The notes: generated by a model not told the origin, from the letters alone. Numbered from the stretch's first letter, positions 8,921 to 17,564 are shown. The stretch is 64,000 bases of DNA from an uncultured Clostridia bacterium (GCA_937876985.1 CALEFT010000020.1:62001-126000); one strand, 5' to 3'. Numbers and translations: made by a program.

Positions 8921-9478
8921 TTATGCACGCTCTAGATATTCACCTGTTCTTGTATCTACGCGAATGATTTCGTTCTGATTAACGAAGAGTGGAACCTTAA
9001 CAACAGCACCTGTCTCAAGTGTAGCATACTTTGTAGCGTTGTTTGTTGTATCACCCTTAACACCTGGCTCACACTCAGTAATTTCTAGTTCAACAGTGAT
9101 AGGAAGCTCAACAGAGAAAACCTCACCCTTGAATGAAAGAACCTTACAAATCATAGCTTCCTTAAGGAACTTAATGGAATCACCAATCTGATCCTTGTGA
9201 ATTGGACGCTGATCGTATGTCTCCTGATCCATGAAATAATATAAATCGCCATCTGCATAGATGTACTGCATATCATTTCTATCAAGCTGAGCCTGCTCAA
9301 ACTTCTCATTTGGGTTAAAGCTTCTCTCAACTACAGAACCTGTCTTAACGTTCTTGTACTTAGTTCTTACAAAAGCTGCGCCCTTACCTGGCTTAACGTG
9401 CTGGAACTCAACAACCTGATAAACCTGGTTGTCCATCTCAAAGCACATACCATTTCTAAAATCACCTGCACTAATCAT
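8921..9478 (-). CDS. efp: Translation elongation factor P
   Basis: EF-P relieves ribosome stalling at polyproline stretches. I place the start at 9478, not at an in-frame codon 14 triplets upstream, because only this ATG follows AAGGAGAAAATT and gives the normal 185-residue length and N-terminus MISAGDFRNG. Three beta-barrel domains are expected. Lys32 sits in the loop VKPGKGAAF, the same place as the lysine that is modified by 5-aminopentanol in Bacillus subtilis EF-P; no modification enzyme gene is visible here. The end motif LERA with RVDTRTGEY is family-typical. Preceded by its own promoter. Confidence 0.97.
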   Translation of the reverse strand: MISAGDFRNGMCFEMDNQVYQVVEFQHVKPGKGAAFVRTKYKNVKTGSVVERSFNPNEKFEQAQLDRNDMQYIYADGDLYYFMDQETYDQRPIHKDQIGDSIKFLKEAMICKVLSFKGEVFSVELPITVELEITECEPGVKGDTTNNATKYATLETGAVVKVPLFVNQNEIIRVDTRTGEYLERA

Positions 9479-9499
9479 AATTTTCTCCTTTATATAAAA

Positions 9500-9511
9500 T
9501 GCGTATACGCA
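9500..9511. promoter_or_regulatory. Perfect 12-base palindrome in the efp leader
   Basis: TGCGTATACGCA is a perfect palindrome 22 bases upstream of the efp start, inside the transcribed leader predicted from the promoter at 9529-9557. It could be an operator or a small RNA stem, or it may be chance. It is GC-richer than its surroundings. Confidence 0.35.
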
Positions 9512-9528
9512 CTTATTCACGGTACTCT

Positions 9529-9557
9529 ATTTTAATTGAAATTTGCATTTTCATCAA
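9529..9557 (-). promoter_or_regulatory. SigA-type promoter of efp
   Basis: Minus-strand TTGATG (-35) and TAAAAT (-10) with an exact 17-base spacer, giving a leader of about 45 bases before efp. This is the likely promoter for the efp-Asp23-AmaP-DUF2273-nusB-xse operon. Confidence 0.6.
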
Positions 9558-9586
9558 GTATTTAGAATAAGATTGAAATCAAACTT

Positions 9587-10105
9587 CTAGAACTTCATAA
9601 AAAATCTCACAATTTTCTCAAGAGGCCTTTTTATCTTAACATACCAAACTTCCTTAGAAGCATAAGGCTCGACCAGTATCGAAAAGCTTCCAGCATTATT
9701 ACCAGCAGCAATATCAGTAAATAACTGATCACCTATCATAAGGCATTTGTCTAATTCAACATCTAGTATCTTTGAAGCTTCAACAAGGCCCTTTGTTGAA
9801 GGCTTATGAGCACAAGTAACACAAGGAATATCAAGTATCTTAGCAATATTAGCAGACCTATTCGACTTAGCATTAGAAACAAGACAAATCTTATATCCTA
9901 GAGAGTTTAATTTATCAATTACTTGTCTACTATAATCAGAAGGCTCCCAGGTTCTATCAGGGCCAATAGTATTATCGTAATCAAGTAAAGCTGCCTTATA
10001 TCCTTCTTCTTGAAGCTTTTCGAAAGGGATATCAAGAGCGCCTTTTACAATAAGGTCTGGTCGAAGACTTGAGAATAATCCTTTGTGGCTCTTTACTGAT
10101 GTCAT
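9587..10105 (-). CDS. YqeG family HAD-IIIA phosphatase
   Basis: A 172-residue haloacid-dehalogenase superfamily hydrolase. Motif I is DYDNT at 42-46 (nucleophile Asp42, acid/base Asp44), motif II is probably CLVSNA with its serine, and motif III/IV is MIGDQLFTDIAAGN near residues 127-140. These match YqeG/GEP4-like phosphatases. The yeast relative GEP4 dephosphorylates phosphatidylglycerol phosphate; the bacterial substrate is unproven. In Bacillota yqeG usually precedes yqeH-aroE, but here it follows aspartate kinase with a 4-base ATGA overlap, an unusual pairing. Confidence 0.87.
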   Translation of the reverse strand: MTSVKSHKGLFSSLRPDLIVKGALDIPFEKLQEEGYKAALLDYDNTIGPDRTWEPSDYSRQVIDKLNSLGYKICLVSNAKSNRSANIAKILDIPCVTCAHKPSTKGLVEASKILDVELDKCLMIGDQLFTDIAAGNNAGSFSILVEPYASKEVWYVKIKRPLEKIVRFFMKF

Positions 10106-11454
10106 ACCTTGAACAATTCCTTATATAGAGTTCTAACTGCATAAGAACAGTATGCTTCGCTAATACCAAACATTACAGAAATCTCGGAAGCTCCCTGATT
10201 AACAATTCTAAGGTTGATACCAGCATCACCAAGTGCGGAAGCACAACGTGCCATGATACCAACAGACTTAGCCATTGCCTGACCTACTACCATAACGATA
10301 GCAAGATCTCTTTCAACATTACAAGATTGAACATTAAGCTCGTTTCTTAATCTACCAAGAATTATCTCCTGCTTTTCTTCAGTAAAGTATTTAGTACGAA
10401 CAATCAAAGTAACAGAGTCAATTCCAGAAGGCATATGCTCGATAGAAACATTCTCTTCTGCAAAGATTCTAAGAACATTCATAAGGAAACCGATTTCTCT
10501 ATTCATTAGATACTTATGAATTGTAATAGTTGCAAAACCCTTCTCACCTGCAATACCTGTAACAAGAGAGTCATAGTGAGAACGCTTAGCAACAATCTTT
10601 GTGCCCTTTGCAGATGGATTATTTGTATTACGAATATGTACAGGAATTCCTCTTACAAATACAGGATACAAAGCTTCCTCATGAAGTACGGAGAAACCAG
10701 CGTATGCAAGCTCTCTCATCTCGTCGTAAGCAATCTCGAAGATTGGGAATGGATCTTTAACAATATTAGGATTTACAGCATATACGTTGTCAACATCAGT
10801 CCAGTTCTCATATACACTTGCTTCAACAGCGGCAGCAAGAATAGAACCAGTGATATCAGAACCACCACGTGAGAAAGTAATAATCTCACCTTCCTTTGAA
10901 TATCCATAGAAGCCTGGGAAAATACAAAGAGCCTTCTCATCCTTAAGACAAGCAAGATTATCATAAGTCTCGCCAAGAATTACAGCCTTACCTGCTTCAT
11001 TGTGCTTAAGGAAAAGTCCCTTTTCTTGTGGGTTACAATAAATAGCCTTCTTGCCGATAGAATTAAGATATCTAGCAACTACTCTTGCAGAACAATCCTC
11101 ACCCATAGCTTTAACGGAATCGAGATACTTAATGTCATCTGTATAAGCTCTGTCAGCAGTTGATCTAATAGCATTCTCTACATCTGGCATAATATCGATG
11201 ATATTTAAGTCTTCAGCAATAGACTTAAATCTAGCAATTACCTTAGACACTTCTTCTTCGTATGGCTTACCAGCAAGTCTAGCCTTAGCTACAGCTATTA
11301 ATAAATCAGTAACTTTAATATCATCCTTGTTTCTCTTACCAGGTGCTGATACTACAACAATTCTTCTCTCAGGATCGGAATTAACAATATCGCACACCTT
11401 CTTAATCTGAAAAGCATCAGCAAGTGAAGAGCCACCAAATTTTGTAACCTTCAT
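10102..11454 (-). CDS. lysC: Aspartate kinase
   Basis: Phosphorylates aspartate to start lysine, threonine, methionine and diaminopimelate synthesis. The 450-residue monofunctional enzyme begins MKVTKFGGSSLADA, the amino-acid-kinase signature, and has FSRGGSDITGSILAAAVEA for the nucleotide and aspartate sites. Two ACT domains follow from about residue 300 (GIAGEKGFATITIHKYLM and ALGDAGINLRIVNQGASEISVMFGI), implying feedback control by an end-product amino acid. The leader from the promoter is only about 40 bases, so no lysine riboswitch fits. ATG follows AAGGAGAATTATT. Confidence 0.95.
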   Translation of the reverse strand: MKVTKFGGSSLADAFQIKKVCDIVNSDPERRIVVVSAPGKRNKDDIKVTDLLIAVAKARLAGKPYEEEVSKVIARFKSIAEDLNIIDIMPDVENAIRSTADRAYTDDIKYLDSVKAMGEDCSARVVARYLNSIGKKAIYCNPQEKGLFLKHNEAGKAVILGETYDNLACLKDEKALCIFPGFYGYSKEGEIITFSRGGSDITGSILAAAVEASVYENWTDVDNVYAVNPNIVKDPFPIFEIAYDEMRELAYAGFSVLHEEALYPVFVRGIPVHIRNTNNPSAKGTKIVAKRSHYDSLVTGIAGEKGFATITIHKYLMNREIGFLMNVLRIFAEENVSIEHMPSGIDSVTLIVRTKYFTEEKQEIILGRLRNELNVQSCNVERDLAIVMVVGQAMAKSVGIMARCASALGDAGINLRIVNQGASEISVMFGISEAYCSYAVRTLYKELFKV

Positions 11455-11496
11455 AATAATTCTCCTTACAAAACAATTCTAATAATAACTTCTATG

Positions 11497-11525
11497 ATTA
11501 TAATAATGCGTCGTATTTTTAACAA
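11497..11525 (-). promoter_or_regulatory. SigA-type promoter of the aspartate kinase gene
   Basis: Minus-strand TTGTTA and a consensus TATAAT with exactly 17 bases between them, in the 131-base gap below gpsA. Good match; drives lysC-yqeG. No terminator hairpin was found for gpsA in the same gap. Confidence 0.65.
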
Positions 11526-11585
11526 TGCAAAATTTAACAAATATTCTAATAATATCAGCCCTTAAGCATAACCTTTATCACAAAA

Positions 11586-12560
11586 TCAAAGTAGTTTTCT
11601 TGTGATAATTCTCGGATCAGCATTCTCGTTAACAATCTTATAGACAGCTTCGATTACATCTGTATGAATATTAAGTTTGTTTGCAATATGTACAGCAGCA
11701 GGAAGCGCACTCAAGCCTTCTACTACCATTCCAACCTTATTTACAGCTTCGTCAGCCTTCATTCCTTGACCAATATAATAACCACAACGATTGTTTCTAC
11801 TATGCTCACTAGTACAAGTAACAATTAAATCACCTAGTCCAGCAAGACCCATAAAGGTTTCTTCTTTACAATTCATAGCAACACCAATTCTGTGTATATC
11901 ATTAAGACCAAGAGTCATAATAGCAGCCTTAGCATTATCTCCATAACCTATTCCACGAGAAATACCAACAGCAAGTGCAATTATATTCTTGAAAGCGCCA
12001 CAATATTCAACACCCTTAATATCATCAGACAAGAATACTGCAAAATCTTCACTGTCGAAAATATCTCTAACTAATACTCTATTAGCTTCATTCATAGATG
12101 CACAGACAATTGTAGTTGGAAGACCTAACGCTACTTCTTCTGCATGAGTTGGACCAGATAAAACAACCGTCTTACCAGTAAAATCATTGCCAAGCTCTTC
12201 TTCTATGATATCTGTCATTGTCATGAAAGTCTCATCTTCAAGCCCCTTAGATACAGTAACTACTATTTGCTTATTATTAATATATGGATTAGCAAGCTTA
12301 GCTGTAGAGCGAATAAACTTAGAAGGTACTGCAAATAAAACTACATCCGTATTGACGATAGCATCTTCAATATTAGTAGTAAAATATACTTCATTTGAAA
12401 TAACCATATCAGGTAGATTAGGATGAACAAATTTGGTAGATAGTATTTCTATTTCTTCCTTAATTGCAGACCAACACTTTACTTTATGACCAAGCTTACT
12501 TAAATGATTAGTAAGTGCGATTCCCCATGTACCTGTACCAATAACTGCAATAGTAGCCAC
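11586..12560 (-). CDS. gpsA: Glycerol-3-phosphate dehydrogenase [NAD(P)+]
   Basis: Reduces dihydroxyacetone phosphate to sn-glycerol 3-phosphate for phospholipid synthesis. The 324 residues carry the Rossmann motif GTGTWG at 8-13, the segment AVPSKFIR, VLSGPTHAEEVA, and the catalytic-lysine region EYCGAFKNIIALAVGISRG. GYGDNAKAAIMTLGL with the substrate-binding residues is intact. The start codon is GTG at 12558-12560, placed by AGAGGAATG upstream and by the first residues MATIAVIG. It follows the pseudophosphatase gene by 27 bases and is probably cotranscribed. Confidence 0.96.
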   Translation of the reverse strand: MATIAVIGTGTWGIALTNHLSKLGHKVKCWSAIKEEIEILSTKFVHPNLPDMVISNEVYFTTNIEDAIVNTDVVLFAVPSKFIRSTAKLANPYINNKQIVVTVSKGLEDETFMTMTDIIEEELGNDFTGKTVVLSGPTHAEEVALGLPTTIVCASMNEANRVLVRDIFDSEDFAVFLSDDIKGVEYCGAFKNIIALAVGISRGIGYGDNAKAAIMTLGLNDIHRIGVAMNCKEETFMGLAGLGDLIVTCTSEHSRNNRCGYYIGQGMKADEAVNKVGMVVEGLSALPAAVHIANKLNIHTDVIEAVYKIVNENADPRIITRKLL

Positions 12561-12587
12561 AATGACATTCCTCTTATTTCTTTATTA

Positions 12588-14333
12588 TTATGCTTCTACA
12601 TTAGCTGCATCACCATTATCAACCGGAGCTTCTGTTGAAGGAGCCTCTGTAACAGGAGCTTCAGTAGCTTGTGTTTGAGCTGAAGTTTCTTCTGAAGTAG
12701 ACTGTGTAGTTGCTTCAGTTGTTGATTCTGTAGTAGATTCTGTTGTCGCTTCAGTTGTAGTTGTTGCTTCCGTTGTAGTTGTAGCTTCTGTAGTTGTTGT
12801 AGCCATAGTTGTACTTTCCATAGTAGTTTGGGTAGTTGTTGTCTCAGAAGCAATTGTAGTAGACTCAGTTACTGATTCAATAGTAGTCTCAGATGTAGGA
12901 ACTGGAGTAGGATCAGATTCGATAACTGGTAAAGTCTCATTGATAGTAACATCTTCCTCAGACAATTGAACATTAAGTACATATCCATTTACATTAGTAG
13001 ATGTTAAAACATGAGAGAATGATCTACCAATTTCAGATACAGTAACACTATCACCTCTAGAAAGAACACCAATGATAGCACTGTCTAGATCATCAGATTC
13101 ATAAACAGGTGTATTATCATTAATTACATACATAATTTGATGCAAGTCAACATTTTCTAATTCTTCTTCCTTCTTCTTTCTGTCAAACATATCATTCAAA
13201 TTAAAAATAATATACATTCCACCAAATCCAATACCAATAAACAATACAAAAATTATTATAGGTATTATGATGTTAAGTATCTTCTTTTTCTTTGAATTTT
13301 GCTCGTTTCTCATATCATCTTCACCCTTACCATCTAACTTGTTAGAACCGTATGTTGTTGTTTCACCATTTGACGAATAATTGTCATTAGAAACATGCTT
13401 CATACTGATCGTTTCTCCAAGCTCATCACCATTAATATGCTCACTAGCTACTGGAGAAGCATTATTAACAGCAACAGCTGCAGCAGCAGTAGCTGCTTGA
13501 TTATTAATTACTGCATCACCTGGTAGTAAGAATGTAGATTCAATCTTAATAGTAATTACTGTAAGGCCAGTCTTAATTCCATAATTATATGCAACATTTA
13601 CAAGGTCTCTTGCTTTTGCCTCAGGACCATTTCCTGTAAGTAAAACAGGATTTCTTAATTTTGCAGGAAGTAATTGTGACAAACCATTTCCCATAAGAAC
13701 AATCTGATCATTGTCCTTCAACTTCAAATGCACCTTAGTATCAGCAACAACTGCACCATCTTGAGGCATTCTTCCTAGATACTGTGTAAGAATATTTCTT
13801 TCTGGATGATTTGCTTCTTGTTCTGGAGAGATCACACCCATTTGAACATATCTATGAGCTACTGTCTGCTCTTCTGTTAATGCAACAATCTTATTATCTC
13901 TAATTAATACAGCCTTAGTATTACCAATACTTATAACTCGAAGTGTGTCACCTTCTATAGCTACAAGTGTCATAGAAACACGAAGTGGTTCTCCTCCGTT
14001 AACTAGAGAGAAGTTACATACTTTTTGATTAAGTGTATTTACAACCTCTTGCGAAAAGCTTGCAAAATCAAGTACAGGCTGTTTACTAGCTTTTGCAACA
14101 ATATTATATAGTTCTTGGTTTAATTCCAGATTCAAATATGCTCCAAGATTATCCTTACCTTGACAAGAAAAAATAGCTGAAATTTGAATAGGAGACGTCG
14201 ATGTAGCTGTTCTTATAAACTCAGAAGCAAAATCTTCTTTACGTCTATATAGAGAATGGAAAAATACATTCTCTTGTGGAAAATTCTGTAATAAATTAGT
14301 CTCACATAAACAAGTAGAAACTGTCTTACTCAT
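12588..14333 (-). CDS. Membrane-spanning PP2C-like pseudophosphatase with SH3-like extracellular domain and Thr-rich tail
   Basis: A 581-residue protein with unusual architecture. Residues about 20-265 have a PPM/PP2C-like fold: SIGNTKAVLI (135-144), LTEEQTVAHRYVQMGVIS and HPERNILTQYLG (176-187) are typical. The metal-binding aspartates are not conserved: the position of the DGMGG motif reads FSCQGKDNLG, and the late SDG motif reads MGNGLS (214-219), Asp to Asn. A single membrane helix spans 352-377. Outside follow an SH3-like domain (about 402-457) and a Thr/Ser/Glu-rich tail (465-575). The start is ATG at 14333 after GGGGG; an upstream in-frame TTG is less likely. It sits directly after an LCP wall-ligase gene, which suggests a cell-envelope sensing or scaffold role. 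Catalytic loss is inferred, not proven. Confidence 0.8.
   Translation of the reverse strand: MSKTVSTCLCETNLLQNFPQENVFFHSLYRRKEDFASEFIRTATSTSPIQISAIFSCQGKDNLGAYLNLELNQELYNIVAKASKQPVLDFASFSQEVVNTLNQKVCNFSLVNGGEPLRVSMTLVAIEGDTLRVISIGNTKAVLIRDNKIVALTEEQTVAHRYVQMGVISPEQEANHPERNILTQYLGRMPQDGAVVADTKVHLKLKDNDQIVLMGNGLSQLLPAKLRNPVLLTGNGPEAKARDLVNVAYNYGIKTGLTVITIKIESTFLLPGDAVINNQAATAAAAVAVNNASPVASEHINGDELGETISMKHVSNDNYSSNGETTTYGSNKLDGKGEDDMRNEQNSKKKKILNIIIPIIIFVLFIGIGFGGMYIIFNLNDMFDRKKKEEELENVDLHQIMYVINDNTPVYESDDLDSAIIGVLSRGDSVTVSEIGRSFSHVLTSTNVNGYVLNVQLSEEDVTINETLPVIESDPTPVPTSETTIESVTESTTIASETTTTQTTMESTTMATTTTEATTTTEATTTTEATTESTTESTTEATTQSTSEETSAQTQATEAPVTEAPSTEAPVDNGDAANVEA
12741..12800 (-). repeat. 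Tandem 18-base coding repeat (TTTTEA units)
   Basis: Within the Thr-rich tail of the pseudophosphatase gene, residues 512-531 consist of three near-identical TTTTEA units (18 bases each) followed by related TTES units. Such tandem coding repeats are prone to slippage and length variation between strains. Confidence 0.7.
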
Positions 14334-14338
14334 TATAA

Positions 14339-15400
14339 TTACCCCCAAATAAATTCATGCAATGCAGGAATTTGCTGTTCTCTATTAATTATCATCATCC
14401 AAGGATTACTTTGTACAGAATACATATTATCCTGTGGGACACGATATTCAGATATATTACCAGCACCAGCTACACCATCAAGTCCAACACGTGCTAAATC
14501 TAATGACTGCATATTTGTCTCAAATATTCCAGCAGAATCTTCAACTAAAGCAAGCTGATTCAATCTAGACATATTAGATATAGAGGATATTAACGCAGAA
14601 GCAACCTCTCTTTGTCTCGATGTTCTTACAAAGTCAGAATCTAAATACCTAATTCTCGACCAACCAATAGCTTGTGGACCACTAAGAAGCTGAAGACCTC
14701 CAGAAGTAAGAAGAGGCACATTCTCACCGGTTAATTGATTATATTCTGAAATATTGATGTTAGCATACTTAACCTCTTCTGGAGCAACATCGATAGTAAC
14801 TCCACCAACAAGATCAATAACATCACCAGCTGAATTGAAATCTAACATAACGAATCGTTGAATATCTAGACCAAAGTTCAAATTAATTGTGTTGATTAAC
14901 AAACCGACACCACCATATGCATATGCATGTGTTAATTTATCGAGATAAGAAGATTGTGTATCTACAGTATCACCAATATATACGCCAATATCTCTCATAA
15001 GAGAAATCAATTTTACAGTATTATTCTCTCGATCAATAGAAACAATCATCATAGCATCGGAACGACATTGAACATCATTTGTTCCTCGTGAGTCTACACC
15101 AAAGACAAGAATATTCTCTACATTCTCATCGATTTGTTCAACTTCTATAATTGGATGATTAGGGTCAACAAATACTTGAGTATGTCCTCCATCTGCCCAA
15201 GAAGATGTAACATCTCCACCAGTTAAGCTTCCTTGATTGGTTAAATCCATGGTCGCATACTCCTCTTCTGAAAGAATTGGAGTAACAACATATTGAAATC
15301 CACCTAGAAGATTATAAATATATAAAACACAACCAACCGCTAGACCAAGTATAGCAGCAAGTATACGAATCATTATTTGTTTGAAACTTGTTTTTCTCAT
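14339..15400 (-). CDS. LytR-CpsA-Psr (LCP) family protein 1
   Basis: LCP enzymes transfer lipid-linked glycopolymers such as teichoic acids or capsule to peptidoglycan on the outer membrane face. The 353 residues have one N-terminal membrane helix (about 12-29) and an extracellular LCP domain beginning near residue 90: VFGVDSRGTNDVQCRSDAMMIVSID, VKLISLMRDIGVYIG with the conserved Arg-Asp pair, and GWSRIRYLDSDFVRTSRQREVA with the conserved arginines. Its own promoter lies just upstream and the pseudophosphatase gene follows 5 bases after the stop. A second LCP gene is at 52.3 kb. Confidence 0.92.
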   Translation of the reverse strand: MRKTSFKQIMIRILAAILGLAVGCVLYIYNLLGGFQYVVTPILSEEEYATMDLTNQGSLTGGDVTSSWADGGHTQVFVDPNHPIIEVEQIDENVENILVFGVDSRGTNDVQCRSDAMMIVSIDRENNTVKLISLMRDIGVYIGDTVDTQSSYLDKLTHAYAYGGVGLLINTINLNFGLDIQRFVMLDFNSAGDVIDLVGGVTIDVAPEEVKYANINISEYNQLTGENVPLLTSGGLQLLSGPQAIGWSRIRYLDSDFVRTSRQREVASALISSISNMSRLNQLALVEDSAGIFETNMQSLDLARVGLDGVAGAGNISEYRVPQDNMYSVQSNPWMMIINREQQIPALHEFIWG

Positions 15401-15434
15401 GCAATTTCCTCATTATCATAAAAAATCAATACTA

Positions 15435-15463
15435 ATGATAACTCAAAAGCAGAAAACAATCAA
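15435..15463 (-). promoter_or_regulatory. SigA-type promoter of LCP gene 1
   Basis: Minus-strand TTGATT and TATCAT separated by 17 bases, 35 bases upstream of the LCP start codon. Likely drives LCP-pseudophosphatase-gpsA. Confidence 0.5.
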
Positions 15464-15489
15464 ACTTTCTAATATGATAAAGTGTATAA

Positions 15490-15504
15490 AAATTGCATCA
15501 ATTT
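15490..15504 (-). terminator. Weak AT-rich terminator after the VanZ gene
   Basis: Minus-strand AAATTG-ATG-CAATTT stem overlapping the VanZ stop codon and followed by five T. Only a 6-bp, mostly A-U stem, so weak. Confidence 0.35.
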
Positions 15505-16027
15505 ATTGAAATTTCTTATCAGAAGAAAATTTTGTTCTAATCACATATGCCAATCGAATAATAATTAATACAACTACAATCGCAATAGCATCAATTAGTA
15601 AATCAGTAACTCTACCCTGTCTTCCATAGATAAAAAGCTGATGATATTCATCAATGACTGCATATAGAATCGTAAACCAGAAAGTAAATAAAATATATGT
15701 CTCGTTCTCTGTTGTAATCGATGCAGATTCAGAAGCATCAAATAAGTATTCGTCTTCTGAAATATTATCAGTAGCGCTCATAGCATAATACATAATAAAA
15801 GCGAGAAAACCGAACTGAAAGGTATTAACTACATATCTTAAATCAGAAACGCTAACATTCACTTTCAGATATGAATCAATTATTGTCGATAAATAATCCA
15901 TCCTAATATCATAGACATTTCCTGACTCATTAGACAAAAAAAAGATAAAAATCATCCAGAAAAAAGTCGCAACCCAAAGCATTAAGGATAGAATTAAATA
16001 GAAAATGTTTATTCTCTTCTTAAGCAT
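15503..16027 (-). CDS. VanZ family membrane protein
   Basis: A 174-residue integral membrane protein with about four hydrophobic segments (about 9-31, 66-85, 108-125, 142-162). The VanZ pattern is visible: FFLSNESG near residue 29-36 and YAVIDEYHQLFIYGRQGRVTDLLIDA near 120-145. VanZ itself gives low-level teicoplanin resistance; most chromosomal members have no known role. It ends the dut-corA-hydrolase-tsaD-smpB-vanZ run, 8 bases after smpB. Confidence 0.85.
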   Translation of the reverse strand: MLKKRINIFYLILSLMLWVATFFWMIFIFFLSNESGNVYDIRMDYLSTIIDSYLKVNVSVSDLRYVVNTFQFGFLAFIMYYAMSATDNISEDEYLFDASESASITTENETYILFTFWFTILYAVIDEYHQLFIYGRQGRVTDLLIDAIAIVVVLIIIRLAYVIRTKFSSDKKFQ

Positions 16028-16035
16028 ATTAACTC

Positions 16036-16509
16036 CTACTCATATCTCGAACGTGATTTCATAGCACGATCAATATCTCTATCTGCCTGCTGTTTCTTAA
16101 GAGTATCCCTCTTATCGTAATTCTTCTTACCTCTTGCAAGACCAATTTCAAACTTAACTTTGCTATCTCGAAAATAACACTTCGTTGGCACAATAGTCAA
16201 GCCATCTTGCTTTATTGTAGAATACAAACGAATAATCTCTTTCTTATGCATAAGCAGCTTACGTGTACGCATAGGATCAAGATTAAATCTATTACCTTGC
16301 TCATATGGACTTATGTGAACTCCAACTACAAAAATCTCACCATCTTTGATAGTGCAATAACTATCCTTGAGATTAATTTTGCCCTGGCGCAAGCTTTTCA
16401 CTTCAGTTCCAGACAAAACAATTCCAGTCTCAAACTTCTCTTCTATGAAATAATCATGAAAAGCCTTACGATTCTCAGCAATAATCTTAATACCTTTATT
16501 TATAGCCAT
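16036..16509 (-). CDS. smpB: SsrA-binding protein SmpB
   Basis: tmRNA partner in trans-translation, which rescues stalled ribosomes. The 157 residues have the SmpB core: ENRKAFHDYFIEEKFETGIVLSGTEVKSLRQG, ISPYEQGNRFNLDPMRTRKLLMHKKEI and a C-terminal tail rich in Lys/Arg (KKNYDKRDTLKKQQADRDI). No tmRNA gene is visible nearby in this window. It lies 14 bases after tsaD. Confidence 0.97.
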   Translation of the reverse strand: MAINKGIKIIAENRKAFHDYFIEEKFETGIVLSGTEVKSLRQGKINLKDSYCTIKDGEIFVVGVHISPYEQGNRFNLDPMRTRKLLMHKKEIIRLYSTIKQDGLTIVPTKCYFRDSKVKFEIGLARGKKNYDKRDTLKKQQADRDIDRAMKSRSRYE

Positions 16510-16523
16510 TTATATACCTCTAA

Positions 16524-17552
16524 TTACAACGATAAAGAAGGAACTGCATTGAGATTCAGTTCATGTCTCGTACCACTAATATACTCATAATAACCTGCTG
16601 ATGCAATCATTGCAGCATTGTCTGTACAAAGCTTCAAATCGGGATAACTAACCTCGAAGCCTTTGCGAAAAGCCGCATTATCTATAGTAGCACGAAGAAA
16701 AGAATTCGCGCTAACACCACCAGCTAGAACTACCTTGTTAACATTTGTCATCTTAACTGCTTTAACAGTATTAGTAACTAATTCATTAGCAATATGCTGC
16801 TGAAAGGATGCAGCAAAATCTTTAAGAGAGAATTCTTCATTAGTCATAAAGATTTTATTTAGTTGATTAAGAGCAGAAGTCTTGATTCCACTAAAAGAGA
16901 AATCTAGACTGTCTCCAAGATGTGTCTTAGAAAACTGATACTTTGTAGTATCTCCATTTTGTCCTGCTCGATCCATCTTCGGACCACCCGGATAACCTAG
17001 ACCAATTACTCTAGCAATCTTATCAATTGCTTCACCAGCAGCGTCATCTCTTGTAGCACCAAGTATTTCCATATCAAAATAATCTTTTACAAGTACAATT
17101 TCACTATGACCTCCACTTACAGAAAGACAAATAAATGGTGGCTCAAGATCCTTATGAGTAAGATAATTAGCTGCAATATGACCATGCATATGGTTAGTTC
17201 CAATCAAAGGAATTCCAGTAACCTCACAAATACCCTTCGCTGCTGATAAGCCAACAAGAAGAGCTCCTACTAAGCCTGGGCCATAAGTTACAGCAATCGC
17301 ATCAATATCTTCAAATCCAAGATTAGCTATATCTAAGGCTTCTTTGATAGTTGGATAAACTGCATCAACATGCATTCGCGAAGCAAGCTCAGGTACTACA
17401 CCACCGTATTTCTCATGAAAGTCAGCTTGTGTCGCGATTACATTACTTAGTAATTCACGACCATTTTTTACTACAGCACAAGCTGTCTCATCACAAGATG
17501 ATTCAATTCCTAGAATATATATATCTTTTTTATCTTTAAGATCATTATCCAT
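16524..17552 (-). CDS. tsaD: tRNA N6-adenosine threonylcarbamoyltransferase TsaD
   Basis: Catalyses transfer of the threonylcarbamoyl group to A37 of ANN-decoding tRNAs, with TsaB, TsaE and the carbamoyl-AMP from TsaC. The 342 residues contain the ASKHA signatures LGIESSCDETACAVV (14-28), the metal site NHMHGH (120-125, His121 and His125), VSGGHSEIVLV and AGGVSANSFLR. TsaB and TsaE are not encoded next to it here. It starts 12 bases after the upstream hydrolase gene. Confidence 0.97.
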   Translation of the reverse strand: MDNDLKDKKDIYILGIESSCDETACAVVKNGRELLSNVIATQADFHEKYGGVVPELASRMHVDAVYPTIKEALDIANLGFEDIDAIAVTYGPGLVGALLVGLSAAKGICEVTGIPLIGTNHMHGHIAANYLTHKDLEPPFICLSVSGGHSEIVLVKDYFDMEILGATRDDAAGEAIDKIARVIGLGYPGGPKMDRAGQNGDTTKYQFSKTHLGDSLDFSFSGIKTSALNQLNKIFMTNEEFSLKDFAASFQQHIANELVTNTVKAVKMTNVNKVVLAGGVSANSFLRATIDNAAFRKGFEVSYPDLKLCTDNAAMIASAGYYEYISGTRHELNLNAVPSLSL

Positions 17553-17564
17553 TACTAATTATCC

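Noticed and set aside
11455..11585. Lysine riboswitch or T-box in front of aspartate kinase
   Set aside because: The promoter leaves only about 40 transcribed bases, and no conserved core is visible.
12596..12853. Leu/Gln-rich open frame on the minus strand
   Set aside because: It is the shifted frame of the Thr/Glu repeat region in the pseudophosphatase gene.
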